A DNA stretch of 28,082 bases, from assembly GCA_011763485.2 (NCBI GenBank), contig JAANSK020048909.1:1-28082 (forward strand). Reading direction: 5' to 3'. Position 1 is the first letter of the stretch. Each line of letters opens with the position of its first letter. Source of the DNA: Isoetes engelmannii (taxonomy: Eukaryota; Streptophyta; Lycopodiopsida; Isoetales; Isoetaceae). Under the pieces are notes generated by a model that was not told where the DNA came from, searched no databases, and saw nothing but the letters and a program-made list of their open reading frames with translations. A program made the position numbers and the translations under genes. This document shows, in pieces, positions 11,301-21,565 of the stretch.

Positions 11301-12160
11301 TAATTTTTATTTGGCTTCTGCACTTGGCCTATAATCAGGGGGATTCAGACTGGTTTGGGAGACCAAATTCCTGTACGCTTCTATCCGCACCAGGCATGTG
11401 AAGGCTAATGTAAGTCTTGCTATCAACTGAATTGTTCCTTGAATTTACCAAAGCTATTAAAAAATTAATAATTGATGACAGGCCTTTCACAATCAACATG
11501 ACACAACGAAGAACACTTTTCAAGCAGCTCTAAATTGCGCGTTTGTTGTGGCTTCCTTTCTGCTCGATGGTCCAGGGCTTTACATGGCGCTTCTGTAACA
11601 GTTTGTACAACAAGTTGTATAATATAATGTATTATCATCACACTTACTAGCCAATCTGGTGTAATATTCATAGGGAGAAAGCTAAAGAAAGGAAATGAAC
11701 TGGGCAAGGGTTAGTTGTCTTACAGGAAACAACGACAACATGCCTCCATAAGCATATTCCATCACCTTAGTCAAGCCGAGCCAGTTAGAAATTGAAACTC
11801 TTGATGGAGTTGTGGAACTGCTTGAATGTTGTAATTTATATGTACTGTATATATTGGTGTACCTTGTTAATGTATATGCCAAATGCGTTGCACCCATTGA
11901 TTCAATTATTAATGCCTTGCTTTTGATATTATTCAGCAAGAACAAGTTGTGTTATTGTGTCTTGTTTACCAGCCAATGTCTAAATCTTGGGTTGCTTTAT
12001 GCTTTTGCTGTGATAATTATTATGAGGCGTATTATTTAGTGTTCACTAATTAAAGGGTAATGTTCCGTTCCAGCTTTTACCTTGTAGAGGTATTTTTGTT
12101 GAAATTATGCCTACTTTGTGCAAAATTTAGATCATGTAATTTCTTTTCTGATTTTGAGGA
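11301..12160 (+). other. CDC27 3' flank with candidate 3'-UTR intron
   Basis: No coding sequence is seen. A 72-base stretch at 11410-11481 begins GTAAGT and ends TGACAG, is AT-rich and would make a good short intron in the 3' UTR. No single clear polyadenylation signal stands out, so the transcript end is not placed. Confidence 0.35.
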
Positions 12161-12169
12161 GCGGCAACG

Positions 12170-12540
12170 CTACTATTCACGGGGGCAGAATTTAGTGGTC
12201 CAAGGAATTGGGAAAAATGCCACCCCACATTTGATATTATCGGATAATGTGGCCACGATCATTTTTTGTATTTTTCTTACATAAGGTTTTGGATGGTTTT
12301 TTGGGTGTATTTGTATGCTACATTGTATTTTGGCGACGATGGTAGTCTAGATGCGAACTAGAAAGGGTATTTTGGTGTTTGGGCATGGTTTTCTGCTAGG
12401 GCGGAGGCCATGTGCTCTTCTCCACTTGTCGTTTGCATCCAGGAATTCCAAATCTGGTAGCGTTGTTCCTGTTGTATTGGAGAAGGCGGTTTCTTGGCGT
12501 CATTCTTGGAGTGCGCAGGGTTTGCTCTGCCATATGATCA
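12170..12540 (+). repeat. Dispersed repeat, copy 1 of an inverted pair
   Basis: Reading plus, this matches the reverse complement of 14450-14770. Shared blocks include ATAATGTGG.CACGATCA, GTATTTTTCTTACATAAG, AGAAAGGGTATTTTG, GGGCGGAGGCCAT and TGTCGTTTGCATCCAGG. The two copies face each other across about 1.9 kb. The family was not identified: there are no coding motifs, target-site duplications or terminal repeats that I could define. Confidence 0.7.
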
Positions 12541-12567
12541 GGTAAGAACCACATTATTGCTTGGAGG

Positions 12568-12824
12568 TGCTTCTGTTAGCATTGTCTGCAGCTTGTTCAC
12601 TCACAAGAGGCACATAATTTCGCATCCATGCAGGTCGTTCACTTGCAGATGCTTTTGTTAGCATCGTCTACAGCCTGTTTACGTACAGGAGCTACACATG
12701 TCATTTGCTGCCTGGTCTGTTAGAGTTCGATTTTTGGCATACATACAGGTGCCTCTGCTGCCCATGTTTGTTTGATACATATGGAAAAATGCACATGTTT
12801 GTTTGATAGATATGGAAAACTGCA
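12568..12824 (+). repeat. Two small tandem duplications
   Basis: An imperfect unit of about 50 bp beginning TGCTTCTGTTAGCAT at 12568 recurs at 12650 (TGCTTTTGTTAGCAT), a period of 82 bp. A 31-bp unit beginning CATGTTTGTTTGATA lies twice in tandem at 12763-12793 and 12794-12824, with two or three differences. Confidence 0.7.
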
Positions 12825-12989
12825 AAAGATTAATCTATCAGATCCATGCCATTATAATAACATAGCGTAATAATACACCTTAGTAGACGGCTGACTAAAC
12901 CATAATAAATTAAAATTAATGGAATTAATTTCTTCTATGCGACTCTTGCTAGACAGAGTCACTGCTCCACTTCGACATTTATTGGGTAG

Positions 12990-13205
12990 TGGTCATGTGA
13001 TGCATGTAGTACAGTGCACGTAGTGCTGGTAGTGTGTGTGTGTAGTGTAGTCTATATAGTGTAGTGTGTGTGGCGTGTTTGGTCTGTGTGTGTGTGTGGT
13101 GTGCAGTGTGGTGTGTAGTGTCGTGTGTATAGTGTGCATGTTGTGTGTGTAGTGTGGCGTGGATGATTGCATGTGTGATGTGTCTTTGGTGTGCGTAGTC
13201 CGGTG
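12990..13205 (+). repeat. GT-rich low-complexity tract
   Basis: This is an impure (TG)n/AGTG tract on the plus strand. It produces a spurious Thr/His-rich open frame on the minus strand. No gene is supported. Confidence 0.85.
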
Positions 13206-14035
13206 CGAGTGGTCAGACCCTGAAAGGATGAGATTGAGCAATGTAGTTCATTGTATCTTATACATATTATCTAATAGAATTGAGTAATGTGCTTAATTGA
13301 TACATTGAATTCGATTTCCGGCAAGGAGTGATAGTCAGTGACGGAGAACTGGTGGTTCTATTCGTGGGCCTATTGCAGTGTTGATGAAAACTGGGCGCCA
13401 GAGGTGAATGATGGGCACTGGTGCTTGAATTGGAGTTCGATTCTCCAATCCCAATATCTTCATTGCTGTAGTTCAAACTGTATGTCTCTGTTGACCGATA
13501 TGATCCATAAGACGTATGCCGTATTTTGGTTTTTTGGCTCAATGGTTTGTTTGCTTTTGTGACCTCAGATTGACTTGGAATGTGTGGATGTGTTCTATGC
13601 TAGCAAGCCCGACTAGCTGTATGCATGGCTCTGACTTTTCCAAATATTATCCTGGATTGTGCTCTGATAGAATTTTGGATATTTCATGAATGCCTATGGA
13701 GATTCCCTCCCATAACTAGTTATTAGTGGGAACTTAATAAATCATGGAATATACCATGAAACTAGATCCTGGCCCCGCTTCACGGCCAAAATGGAGCCCT
13801 CCGGGGAAAGGAACCATCGACTTAAAAGTATGAATACAGTATGACACACATGATCGGCAACAAGATGAGAAGACGACATACAAACTCCACTAATAGAGTT
13901 CAAGGAGCAAGATCCTAGCTCTGCCATATCCATCGGAAGAAAAAGCCCCTGTAGAACCTCGACAACGATCAGTTAAATCCCCCCGTGATGAAACCGTGAT
14001 CTTAATATAAAGAAGGACGAATGTTAGAAAAGGGC
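13206..14035. other. No gene recognised; probable repeat debris
   Basis: Short unrelated open frames only. A stretch at 13431-13448 can form a tRNA T-arm-like hairpin, but no tRNA surrounds it. Confidence 0.4.
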
Positions 14036-14126
14036 ATTGCTGTAAACCAGTATTGCAACATGAAGCCTGAGGAATAGGATGACATCGCTGTAAACCAGTA
14101 TTGCAAATAAGATGAGCCTGAGGATC
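14036..14126. repeat. 48-bp tandem duplication
   Basis: GCTGTAAACCAGTATTGCAA occurs at 14039 and again at 14087, each followed by a variant of GAGCCTGAGGA. The period is 48 bp and the second unit carries small changes. Confidence 0.75.
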
Positions 14127-14449
14127 GAACCCCAATTATAATCCAATGCTCATGGTTTACCTCGGAATCCTATGACATACAATAACAGTATTCCACCACA
14201 ATGCCTAGGGAATGAAACCCTAGCAAGATGCCAATGCAGGATGACACAATACAATACAACACAACAAAGGGCAAAATAAACACAATACAATAGAACAAAG
14301 AACAAAAGAATCAAAGCTGCAAGTCCGGAATGCTGGGAAAATCCCTGCTGGAGGGATCGCCTCCTGCACAACCAAAAGCCCTATGGCCTCTGGCCTCTGG
14401 CTTGCCTTCCGGTCGGAACATCCTCTTCATGAGGATGCTATGGCTGACT
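14127..14449. other. No gene recognised; A/C-rich low-complexity stretch
   Basis: ACAATACAATACAAC-type simple sequence occupies about 14240-14310. The rest may be part of the same unidentified element as the repeat copy at 14450-14770, because that element appears to continue in this direction on the minus strand. Confidence 0.4.
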
Positions 14450-14770
14450 AGACACTAGGCACTCCAAGAACGCCCCCAAAACGGCGCCTTCTCCAGCACA
14501 ACAGGCACAACAGTGCTAGATTTGGAATCCCTGGATGCAAACGACAGGTGGAGATGAGCATATGGCCTCCGCCCAGCAAGAAACCAAGCCCAAACAGCAA
14601 AATACCCTTTCTGGTCTGCATCTGGGATGCCACCGTCACCAATATATGGTGGAGCATACGAATACAACCAGAGAACCATCCAAAAACTTATGTAAGAAAA
14701 ATACCGAAATTGATCGTAGCCACATTATTGTCCAATTGGTTTCGTATTGTGGGAGAAGCTTCACGCAGTG
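14450..14770 (-). repeat. Dispersed repeat, copy 2 of an inverted pair
   Basis: This is the partner of 12170-12540 in opposite orientation. Similarity begins near the CACTCCAAGAA word at about 14460 and extends to the CCACATTATTGTCC region near 14735, fading beyond. Open frames on both strands here are shadows of the repeat. Confidence 0.7.
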
Positions 14771-16031
14771 ATTAGAACTCTGATTTCGATTCTGTATTTG
14801 TATGGAAAACCGTATGAGCAGCTTAATTGCCCTTAAAGGTCACCTTTCTATTTTGTGTGTGTTTTGGAGTTTTTTTTGCCATGGTTAGAGGAGGGGAGGA
14901 GGAGGTCACGCCACTAGGCAGCATCCAACTGGACATGTCACCACACACTACATTACATTGCTCGGTTGGGCCCTGCCCCCAACTACTTTACATTGTGTTT
15001 GTGGGTTTTGAAGCCCAACGGTGACTCTGGGCGGCCTCGAACTCCAGACCTCACATTGCTGGGACTAGTGCGTTAGAAGAAAAGAGAGTATGTTGCAACT
15101 TTTGTTGTCATGCTGCTGCTTTCTATTTGTCGCGATGGTTCTCTGATTTTGGGCAGCCTAGGCGGATATTGCGGAGCAGGGCGGACATGCTTGGCAGCAA
15201 CGAGGGCCTGAATTGAGTTTGCGTCTGCATGAGGGCAGCAAATGGGTCGCTGTTATGGTTTCGTCTCGTTTTCTTCATGACCGGAGCCTCTATTTTAGGG
15301 CTCTATTCAGGTCGCTATGGCTTGGGGGTTTGAATCCCCCAGCCCCTCTTGCTTGCTTTCTTCTACACAAGGCAGCCGGTTGCTATAATGTCTGCACCAG
15401 CAGCGCAATATTGATTCATTGGGGCAGTTCAAAATGTTGTATTCAGGGCAGAATTGATTCCGGCATCAGGGGAGGATTCGTTCAGCCAGTCTGGTTCCAC
15501 AGAGGGTGCTAGTTCCACGCATGCCTACCATTGTCCCTTTTCCCCCCTAGTTTTTTTTCCAATGAAATGAGTAGTTTTTGCACCATTGAGAGTGACGCAG
15601 GGATTTGCGGTGGAAAAAATCCCTGAGCGTTGATCTGGCACAAATTGAGGAATATTCCTCAAATCAATGGCTAGGAACAAAAGTTGGAACTAGTCGCGAT
15701 AATGCTTGTAAAAGCTTGTAAAAACCGATATTGACTTATACGGGTTATTTATATATACTTCTATATACTATACTAGACTATATAAAATACATTAACAATA
15801 CCTTTTTTTTTGTGAGGCAAAGGATGAACCCAATGTGGGAATGTTGCCTCCATTATTGTCTACACACAAATCAATTAGTTTTTGCCTGTTGAGCCAAAGC
15901 AGTTTTGCAAATTCGCCTGGCATTCATATCCAATAGCTCTCATCTGGTCGGCTATGGCGTCCAAATTTTGACGGTGCTTTTAGTATGGGCAAAACTATTT
16001 TGGCACTCGATGCTATTCTGAATCTTTAAGA
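14771..16031. other. No gene recognised upstream of the PPR gene
   Basis: Read on the minus strand, about 15030-15060 contains GGTCTGGAGTTCGAGGCC, which resembles the B box of tRNA-derived SINEs, but no A box or tail could be placed. At 15327-15343 GGGGG-TTTGAAT-CCCCC forms a T-arm-like hairpin without a surrounding tRNA. The promoter of the PPR gene should lie in the last few hundred bases; no clear TATA box was chosen. Confidence 0.35.
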
Positions 16032-18314
16032 ATGACGATAAAGCCATTTGACTGGTCGCTAATAATGGGAGAGGTGCTCGATGAGTTTGGCCATCTCAAA
16101 TCGAGGAATGATGCTGGAGCTTTCAGCTATGAACAATTGCTTAAACCAGGTAAGAATTCGGAAAGTAAAAACAAAAGAATGAACGTACAGGAACAACATG
16201 AAACTCAGATTGATGAAGTTGTTGTATCAAAGATGGATCCTAATTGCTCAGAAAAAATGGCAGCTTGTAGAAATTTGTCAGAAACACGTAGGGCCTTTGA
16301 AGACGAAGAATGTGATCAAAGACAGTTGAGAAGTCTGGACAGGCATAGTCTTGCACGTGTTTTAAGAAGTTGTGTGAATTCAAAAGGCCAGCCACAGGGT
16401 AAGTGCGTCCATGCAGTAATAATTGGCAGCAGAAACATGGGGGATCAGTTCTTAGGTAATACGCTTTTGGAAATGTATGGTAATTGTGCAGATCTAGAAG
16501 AAACAAAGCAAGTCTTTGATACCCTGCCTAAACGAAATGTTTTCTCATGGAATATTCTCATGGCAGCTTATGCAAGGAAAGGTCTAGGAAAGGATGTCTT
16601 AAGGCTCTTCCATCAAATGCGACAGGAAGGTGTAAAACAGGACGTGGTTTCATGGAATGTGGTTATATCTGGATACGCTCAACATGGTCATTGTAAGGAG
16701 GCACTTGATTTCTTTGTGAAAATGAAACGAGAAGGTGTCAAACCAGATATAGTTTCCTGGAATGCCATTATTTCAGGCTGTGCGCAGTATCAGCAAGAAG
16801 ATACTTTTCAGCTCTTTCTGCAAATGCAGGATGAAGGGATGATTCCAAATAGACTTACTTTCATCAGTGTTCTTAGTGCATGTAGCAGTATCTCATTCCT
16901 AGCACAGGGCAAGTTTGTGCATGCACATCTTTTAGAAAAAGGGCTTAAATATGATATTGTCATAGACAATGCGTTGGTTAATTTATATGCAAAGTGTGCA
17001 CTGTTGGATAATTTACAACAGGTTTTTGACCGAATGATTAACCTAGATGTAGTTTCTTGGAGTACCATAATAGCAGGATATGCACAATATGGACTTCGCA
17101 AAGAGGTTATGCAGCTCATCAAACAGATACAAGTGCAAGATATTGTGCCAAACAGAGTTGCCCTGCTTAGAATTGTTGATTCCTGTTCTAACTTGTCTGA
17201 CATAACTATAGGCAAGATATTTCATGCTTATCTTCTCTATAAGAAGTTTGAGCTAGATATTACCGTTGCAACTGCCATTATGTGTATGTATGCTAAACAT
17301 GGTTGCTTAGAGGCTGCTTGTGATTTTTTCAATAGAATGAAACAAAGGAATGTGATCTCATGGACCTCCTTGATTTATTGCCATGCTGGGTATGGATATG
17401 CTAAAGAATCCATTTGGCTGTTCTGGGAAATGAAAATGAAAGGTATGCAACCAGATGCGATTGCCTTTTTGGCCATTTTGACCCAGTGTTCTCTTCTTGA
17501 CCAGGGAAAGCTGATCCATGCCTGTGTCATCGGTATGGGTTTTCAATCAGATTGTTTTATTGGCAATGCACTGGTAAATATGTATGCAAGATGCTTGAGC
17601 CTGGACGATGTGAAAAAAGTATTTGAGAAAATGGAATGTCTGGATACAGTCTCATGGACTAGTTTAATTGCTGCATATGCACAAGATGGGCAGACCAATG
17701 AAGTTTCTTACCTTTTCAAAAAAATGCAGGAGGAAGATCATAAACCAGATGAGGCCACTTTTGTCTCTATTCTCACTGCATGTGCCACCAAAGCAGCTAT
17801 GGAACTGGGAAAGTCAGTTCATAACTATATTATTGACTATGGTTTTGTGCAAAATGTAATATTGGGGAATTCACTAATAAATATGTACACGAAAAGTGGC
17901 AATCTTGATGAGGCATTTCAGGTTTTCTACAGTATGCATCAAAAAAACGTCATCTCATGGACGACCATGTTAGCAGGATATGCAAGTCATGGGTATGCTG
18001 CTTATACTCTTTATTTCTTTGGACAAATGCAGAAGGCTGGCATCAGACCCAATGAGGTCGCATTTCTTTGTGTTTTAACTGTATGTAGCCATACAGGCCT
18101 GCTGACAGAAGGTGTTCACTATTTTTCCCTTGTCACAAAGGAACATGTTATGACCCCTTTAATAGAACACTATGTCTGCATGGTTGATCTTCTTGGAAGG
18201 TCTGGCCTGGTAGATGAGGCAAAAGATTTTATAAATAAAATGCCAATTGAACCTGACCATGTTGTGTGGATGTCCTTACTTAACGCTTGCAAAATCTGTG
18301 GTGATGCAGAATGA
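16032..18314 (+). CDS. PLS-class pentatricopeptide repeat (PPR) protein, truncated E motif
   Basis: The single 760-codon exon encodes a PPR protein of the plant PLS class. Such proteins usually bind organellar transcripts one base per repeat and take part in editing, splicing or stability; the target cannot be named here. Residues 1-100 have no clear repeat and could include a targeting region, though the N-terminus is not a convincing transit peptide. PLS repeats run from about 105 to 745: typical S/L signatures are NVFSWNILMAAYARKG (169-184), DVVSWNVVISGYAQHG (204-219), DVVSWSTIIAGYAQYG (339-354), TVSWTSLIAAYAQDG (539-553) and NVISWTTMLAGYASHG (639-654), separated by long motifs such as QGKFVHAHLLEKG. 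The C-terminus reaches HYVCMVDLLGRSG and MPIEPDHVVWMSLLNACK, where an E1 motif should begin, then stops after GDAE. No DYW deaminase domain is present. An in-frame TAG at 15981 with no ATG between supports the chosen start. A missed upstream exon is possible. Confidence 0.9.
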   Translation: MTIKPFDWSLIMGEVLDEFGHLKSRNDAGAFSYEQLLKPGKNSESKNKRMNVQEQHETQIDEVVVSKMDPNCSEKMAACRNLSETRRAFEDEECDQRQLRSLDRHSLARVLRSCVNSKGQPQGKCVHAVIIGSRNMGDQFLGNTLLEMYGNCADLEETKQVFDTLPKRNVFSWNILMAAYARKGLGKDVLRLFHQMRQEGVKQDVVSWNVVISGYAQHGHCKEALDFFVKMKREGVKPDIVSWNAIISGCAQYQQEDTFQLFLQMQDEGMIPNRLTFISVLSACSSISFLAQGKFVHAHLLEKGLKYDIVIDNALVNLYAKCALLDNLQQVFDRMINLDVVSWSTIIAGYAQYGLRKEVMQLIKQIQVQDIVPNRVALLRIVDSCSNLSDITIGKIFHAYLLYKKFELDITVATAIMCMYAKHGCLEAACDFFNRMKQRNVISWTSLIYCHAGYGYAKESIWLFWEMKMKGMQPDAIAFLAILTQCSLLDQGKLIHACVIGMGFQSDCFIGNALVNMYARCLSLDDVKKVFEKMECLDTVSWTSLIAAYAQDGQTNEVSYLFKKMQEEDHKPDEATFVSILTACATKAAMELGKSVHNYIIDYGFVQNVILGNSLINMYTKSGNLDEAFQVFYSMHQKNVISWTTMLAGYASHGYAAYTLYFFGQMQKAGIRPNEVAFLCVLTVCSHTGLLTEGVHYFSLVTKEHVMTPLIEHYVCMVDLLGRSGLVDEAKDFINKMPIEPDHVVWMSLLNACKICGDAE

Positions 18315-18378
18315 GGAACGTGTGCCACTCCTTCAAGCTGCACCTCATATGCTGCTTTCATACATCTGTAGGTCCTGA
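18313..18378 (+). pseudogene. Out-of-frame E-motif remnant of the PPR gene
   Basis: Shifting by one base at the PPR stop codon opens 21 codons starting EERVPLLQAAPH and ending with TGA at 18376-18378. PLS proteins usually continue GD.E.GERV...LL.L.PH at this place, so the match in position and wording suggests that a small indel at about 18311-18314 cut the E motif. Even in the shifted frame the E domain is incomplete. Confidence 0.5.
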
Positions 18379-18849
18379 ACCAAAAGTTGGCAGATTTTCC
18401 CTCTCAATTTTATTCATAAATACCATTCTAATATAAGGCCAAATGTTTATGGTTCTTGAGCTTCATTTGGAGTGACAAAATAATTTGAAAGAACTGATTT
18501 TTTTGTCACTATTGCATCTGAAAAAGGTTGTACTCGTGGCTTTGAATCACCTTCAAACTGGCCTGAAGAACATCAAGGATTGGGTTACCCGTAGGGCAAA
18601 CCCTCTAATTGTGGGAGGTGAAGGTGCATATAGATACAAGGTGCTGCTTCCATGGGCGTGAGTGGTGATGTCATGCCCCAAGAACATCCTTAAGATTCTT
18701 GTTATTGGCATGGGCTGTGCAACTGATTTCTTCTTTGGCACTCGGGCACCTCATTAAAGCTATGAACGATACAGAGGAGGCCCTTCTATTCCAGCCCATC
18801 GTCGCAGCAGCCCTTCTGATTTCATTTTTTCAGCCTATCACTGGCAGCA
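18379..18849. other. No gene recognised between the PPR gene and Copia debris
   Basis: Probably the PPR 3' UTR and flank. No clear poly-A signal was chosen. Confidence 0.4.
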
Positions 18850-20581
18850 TACCAAGTAGAAGATCAAACAGAGGATGAAGTAGAACGTGGGGAAATTGGA
18901 GGAGAAGAAAGTATAATACCAATTCAGCCATCTCAGCAAACTTAGTCTCAAGTATTAACAAGAAGGAAACAGAAAACTGAAAATGAGAGACTTCAAGAAC
19001 TAATGAAATATGAGGCTCAATTATATGGGAGACATAAAAGCAAGAGAATTTTATATGCTAATGGCAATACTAGATCCACAGGTACCAATCAATTATGACG
19101 AAGCCATAAAATGCAAAGACTCGGATAAATGGTTAGCAGCCATGAATGAAGAAATGGAATCATTCAGAACTATTGGTACTCATGTGGTAGTAGATATTCC
19201 AAAAGACACAATTATTGTGGGAAATAAATGGATTTAGAGGATCGAGAAAGGAGCAGAAGGATCTCAAAGATCTAAAGCAAAATTAGTTGCTCAAGGATTC
19301 TAAAAGAAAGGTAAAGATTCCTCGGAAACGTTTTCACCAATTGTCAAATTCACTTATGCTTGTTGTTGCTAATGCATTGGATCTGGAAGTTCATCATACG
19401 AACATAAAAACAACATACTAAAATTCTAAGTTAGAAGACGATACCTATATGAAAGAAGCATTGAAATTTGAATGTGGACCTGACAAAGTTTGGAAGCTAA
19501 AGCGTGCTATTTATGGTCTTAGGCAGTCGCCTAGACAATGGTTCTTTTGCATGGACAACTTTTTAAACGAGCAAGTTTCTAAAAGCGTTGTTAATCTTTA
19601 TGTATCGAGGAATGGAAAAGAATAATGTGTTCTAGCATTATATGTTGATGATTGTATAATGTTTACAAATAGCAATGCTTCATCTAGCAAAAGTTTCAGA
19701 TGACAGATCTAGGGCCACTCAAACAATTCCTGGGTATTCAAGTATACAGGGACAGAAAAATAAATTTGCTGAAGCTTTTTCAAAGCAAAAACATGATGAA
19801 TATACTAAACAGATTTGGGATGGCATGGCTGATGCTAAAATTGTGGGTACACAAGAAATTATTAGTTGAGCAATGTCCAAAAGCTGAAAAAGATATTGCA
19901 GACGTGGAAAATGTGCCTTCCGGGGAGCTTATAGGATGTCTACTACATACATCAAATAATACCAGGCCTGACATTGCATATATCATAAATTTGCTAAGCA
20001 AATTTTGCAATAACCCAGGTAGAACATACTCAGACTGGCTTGCTGCCAAACGCGTTCTCAGGTATTTAAAAGGCACAATGGATAATGGCATAACGTACAA
20101 TTTTGATGGAAGTAGTAGTCTTTAGTTAAATGTTTTTGCGGATGCAGATTGGGGAGGGGATGTAGGCACATGAATGTCTACATCTGGATATGTGGTTATG
20201 CTTGCAGGTTGTCCAGTCTCTTGGAGAAGCAAAAAGCAAAACTTCAATCGCTTTATCTCACTTGAAGCAAAATGTGTTGCAGATGCTTTAGTGGCAATGT
20301 GGCTTAGAAGGCTGCTTAGTGAACTCGGTTTCATGCAGAGTGCTCCAACAAAATTGTCTCAATCAAGCAATATGAGGTGCATATCAACTGTAAAGAACCC
20401 AGTACACAATCACAAAGAACAAACCATATTGAAATGGAGATGCACTTTATCAGAATTTTGGTTTTAGACAAAAGTTTACAGTTGCAAAATGCAGTACCTA
20501 TAAACATCCATGCAGATAGCTGATATTCTCACCAAAGCACCTACTGAAGCAAAGTTTTATTTCCTTAAGTCCAGGCTGTGA
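18850..20581 (+). pseudogene. Degenerate Ty1/Copia pol (reverse transcriptase and RNase H)
   Basis: Successive plus-strand frames give the Copia reverse transcriptase in normal order. The blocks are YDEAIKCKDSDKWLAAMNEE (from about 19097), AKLVAQGF (19277), ETFSPIVKFT (about 19326), then after a frameshift ALDLEVHHTNIKT, VWKLKRAIYGLRQSPRQW (about 19489), the catalytic YVDD (19641-19652) and MTDLGPLKQFLGIQVYRDRK (from 19700). RNase H follows: NVFADADWGGDVGT (20130), SWRSKKQNFNRFISLEAKC (about 20218) and DILTKAPTEAKFYFLKSRL with stop (20523-20581). At least six stops or frameshifts inactivate it. Gag, protease and integrase were not recognised, so the 5' half is missing. Confidence 0.92.
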
Positions 20582-20663
20582 GGGTAACAACTGTCTCATA
20601 AACGCAGGTTCAGAAGAATGCCACGAAAGAGAAAAGATTCATGGCATTAAAGAACCGTTGGGT

Positions 20664-20958
20664 TGTTGAAAATGAAATACTCGTGACTATTGGTTTTTGA
20701 CCATTGAATTCGAACAAATCTTAACTTCAAGCCAAATGGTAGACGAATAATTAAGGAAGAACTCTGAGTCAGTAGCAATCCAGTATAAATTATAGATCTC
20801 TGTAATGATCGGCACACAGGGTAGAGCACAGGGCGGATTGGATAGGCGATGGAGCTATCCGGATTTTTGATATCACCCTTCGGGCTCTTCAAGTCAACGG
20901 ATCTACAGTATTGCAGTCAATACTATTTATTACACAATAAAATTCAACTTCAGGTTCA
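20664..20958 (+). mobile_element. Probable Copia 3' LTR
   Basis: The segment begins TGTTGAAAATG and ends TTCAGGTTCA, so it has TG...CA termini, and lies 82 bp after the end of the Copia RNase H frame. It carries TATAAATTATA at about 20783 and AATAAA at 20936-20941, as expected for an LTR. No second LTR is in the window for comparison, so the boundaries are tentative. Confidence 0.5.
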
Positions 20959-21565
20959 ATGGTCTAATTATTTTCTATTAGTTGGACCTTATGACTCTAT
21001 GGAAGGGGTAATGGCCCGGGGGAGGCCATTACGGTCTTTTGTAGCGTGACACGCATGACCAACCCCTCTGGAGGTCTTCAAGTTCTTTTTTCTAAGTTCC
21101 TTTTCACGTTTCTTGTATATGTTCACGCATTGTTACTGACATTTTTTTTCAGCACGACGAGGCAAGTCACGATCGAGTTGGAGCGACAAAAAATACTAAT
21201 GTCACTTATGGGTCTTTTTGTGTGTGCCTTCATTTTTTATGTGCAAGTCTTTCACCAGTTATCACGACCTGGGGCTCCCAGTATCAACAAAGTTGCGGTC
21301 CATAGTCACGTAAGGTCACCACATGCATTCCCCCGAGAACATTGGCGACCGTTTCTCATTAGGATTTTCCCCGAAAACCCGAAAGGGTGAGGTTTTATAT
21401 CCCGATGAAAAGTTGTCGCCATTTTTCTCAACCTTGCCTAGCCCCGTTAAGATGTTCTCACCATTTCTCCTTTATGGGGTAGTCTGATATCGTCCTTATG
21501 GTCGGCTACCCCACTCTCTACCCAAATGATAAACCCAAAACTGCTGCTGTGATGAATGAAAAACC
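20959..21565. other. No gene recognised
   Basis: A 114-codon open frame (21046-21390) has no family resemblance that I can see and reads like chance. The sequence may be the 5' part of the element that contains the 347-bp repeats. Confidence 0.35.

Noticed and set aside
12993-13241. Minus-strand Thr/His-rich open frame
   Set aside because: Translation of a GT-rich simple repeat.
13431-13448. TTGGAG-TTCGATT-CTCCAA hairpin like a tRNA T-arm
   Set aside because: No matching acceptor stem, D-arm or anticodon arm could be placed in the 80 bases upstream.
15025-15065. Minus-strand B-box-like GGTCTGGAGTTCGAGGCC suggesting a SINE
   Set aside because: No convincing A box, tail or target duplication; kept only as a remark.
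15325-15345. GGGGG-TTTGAAT-CCCCC hairpin like a tRNA T-arm
   Set aside because: The loop lacks the conserved C and no cloverleaf surrounds it.
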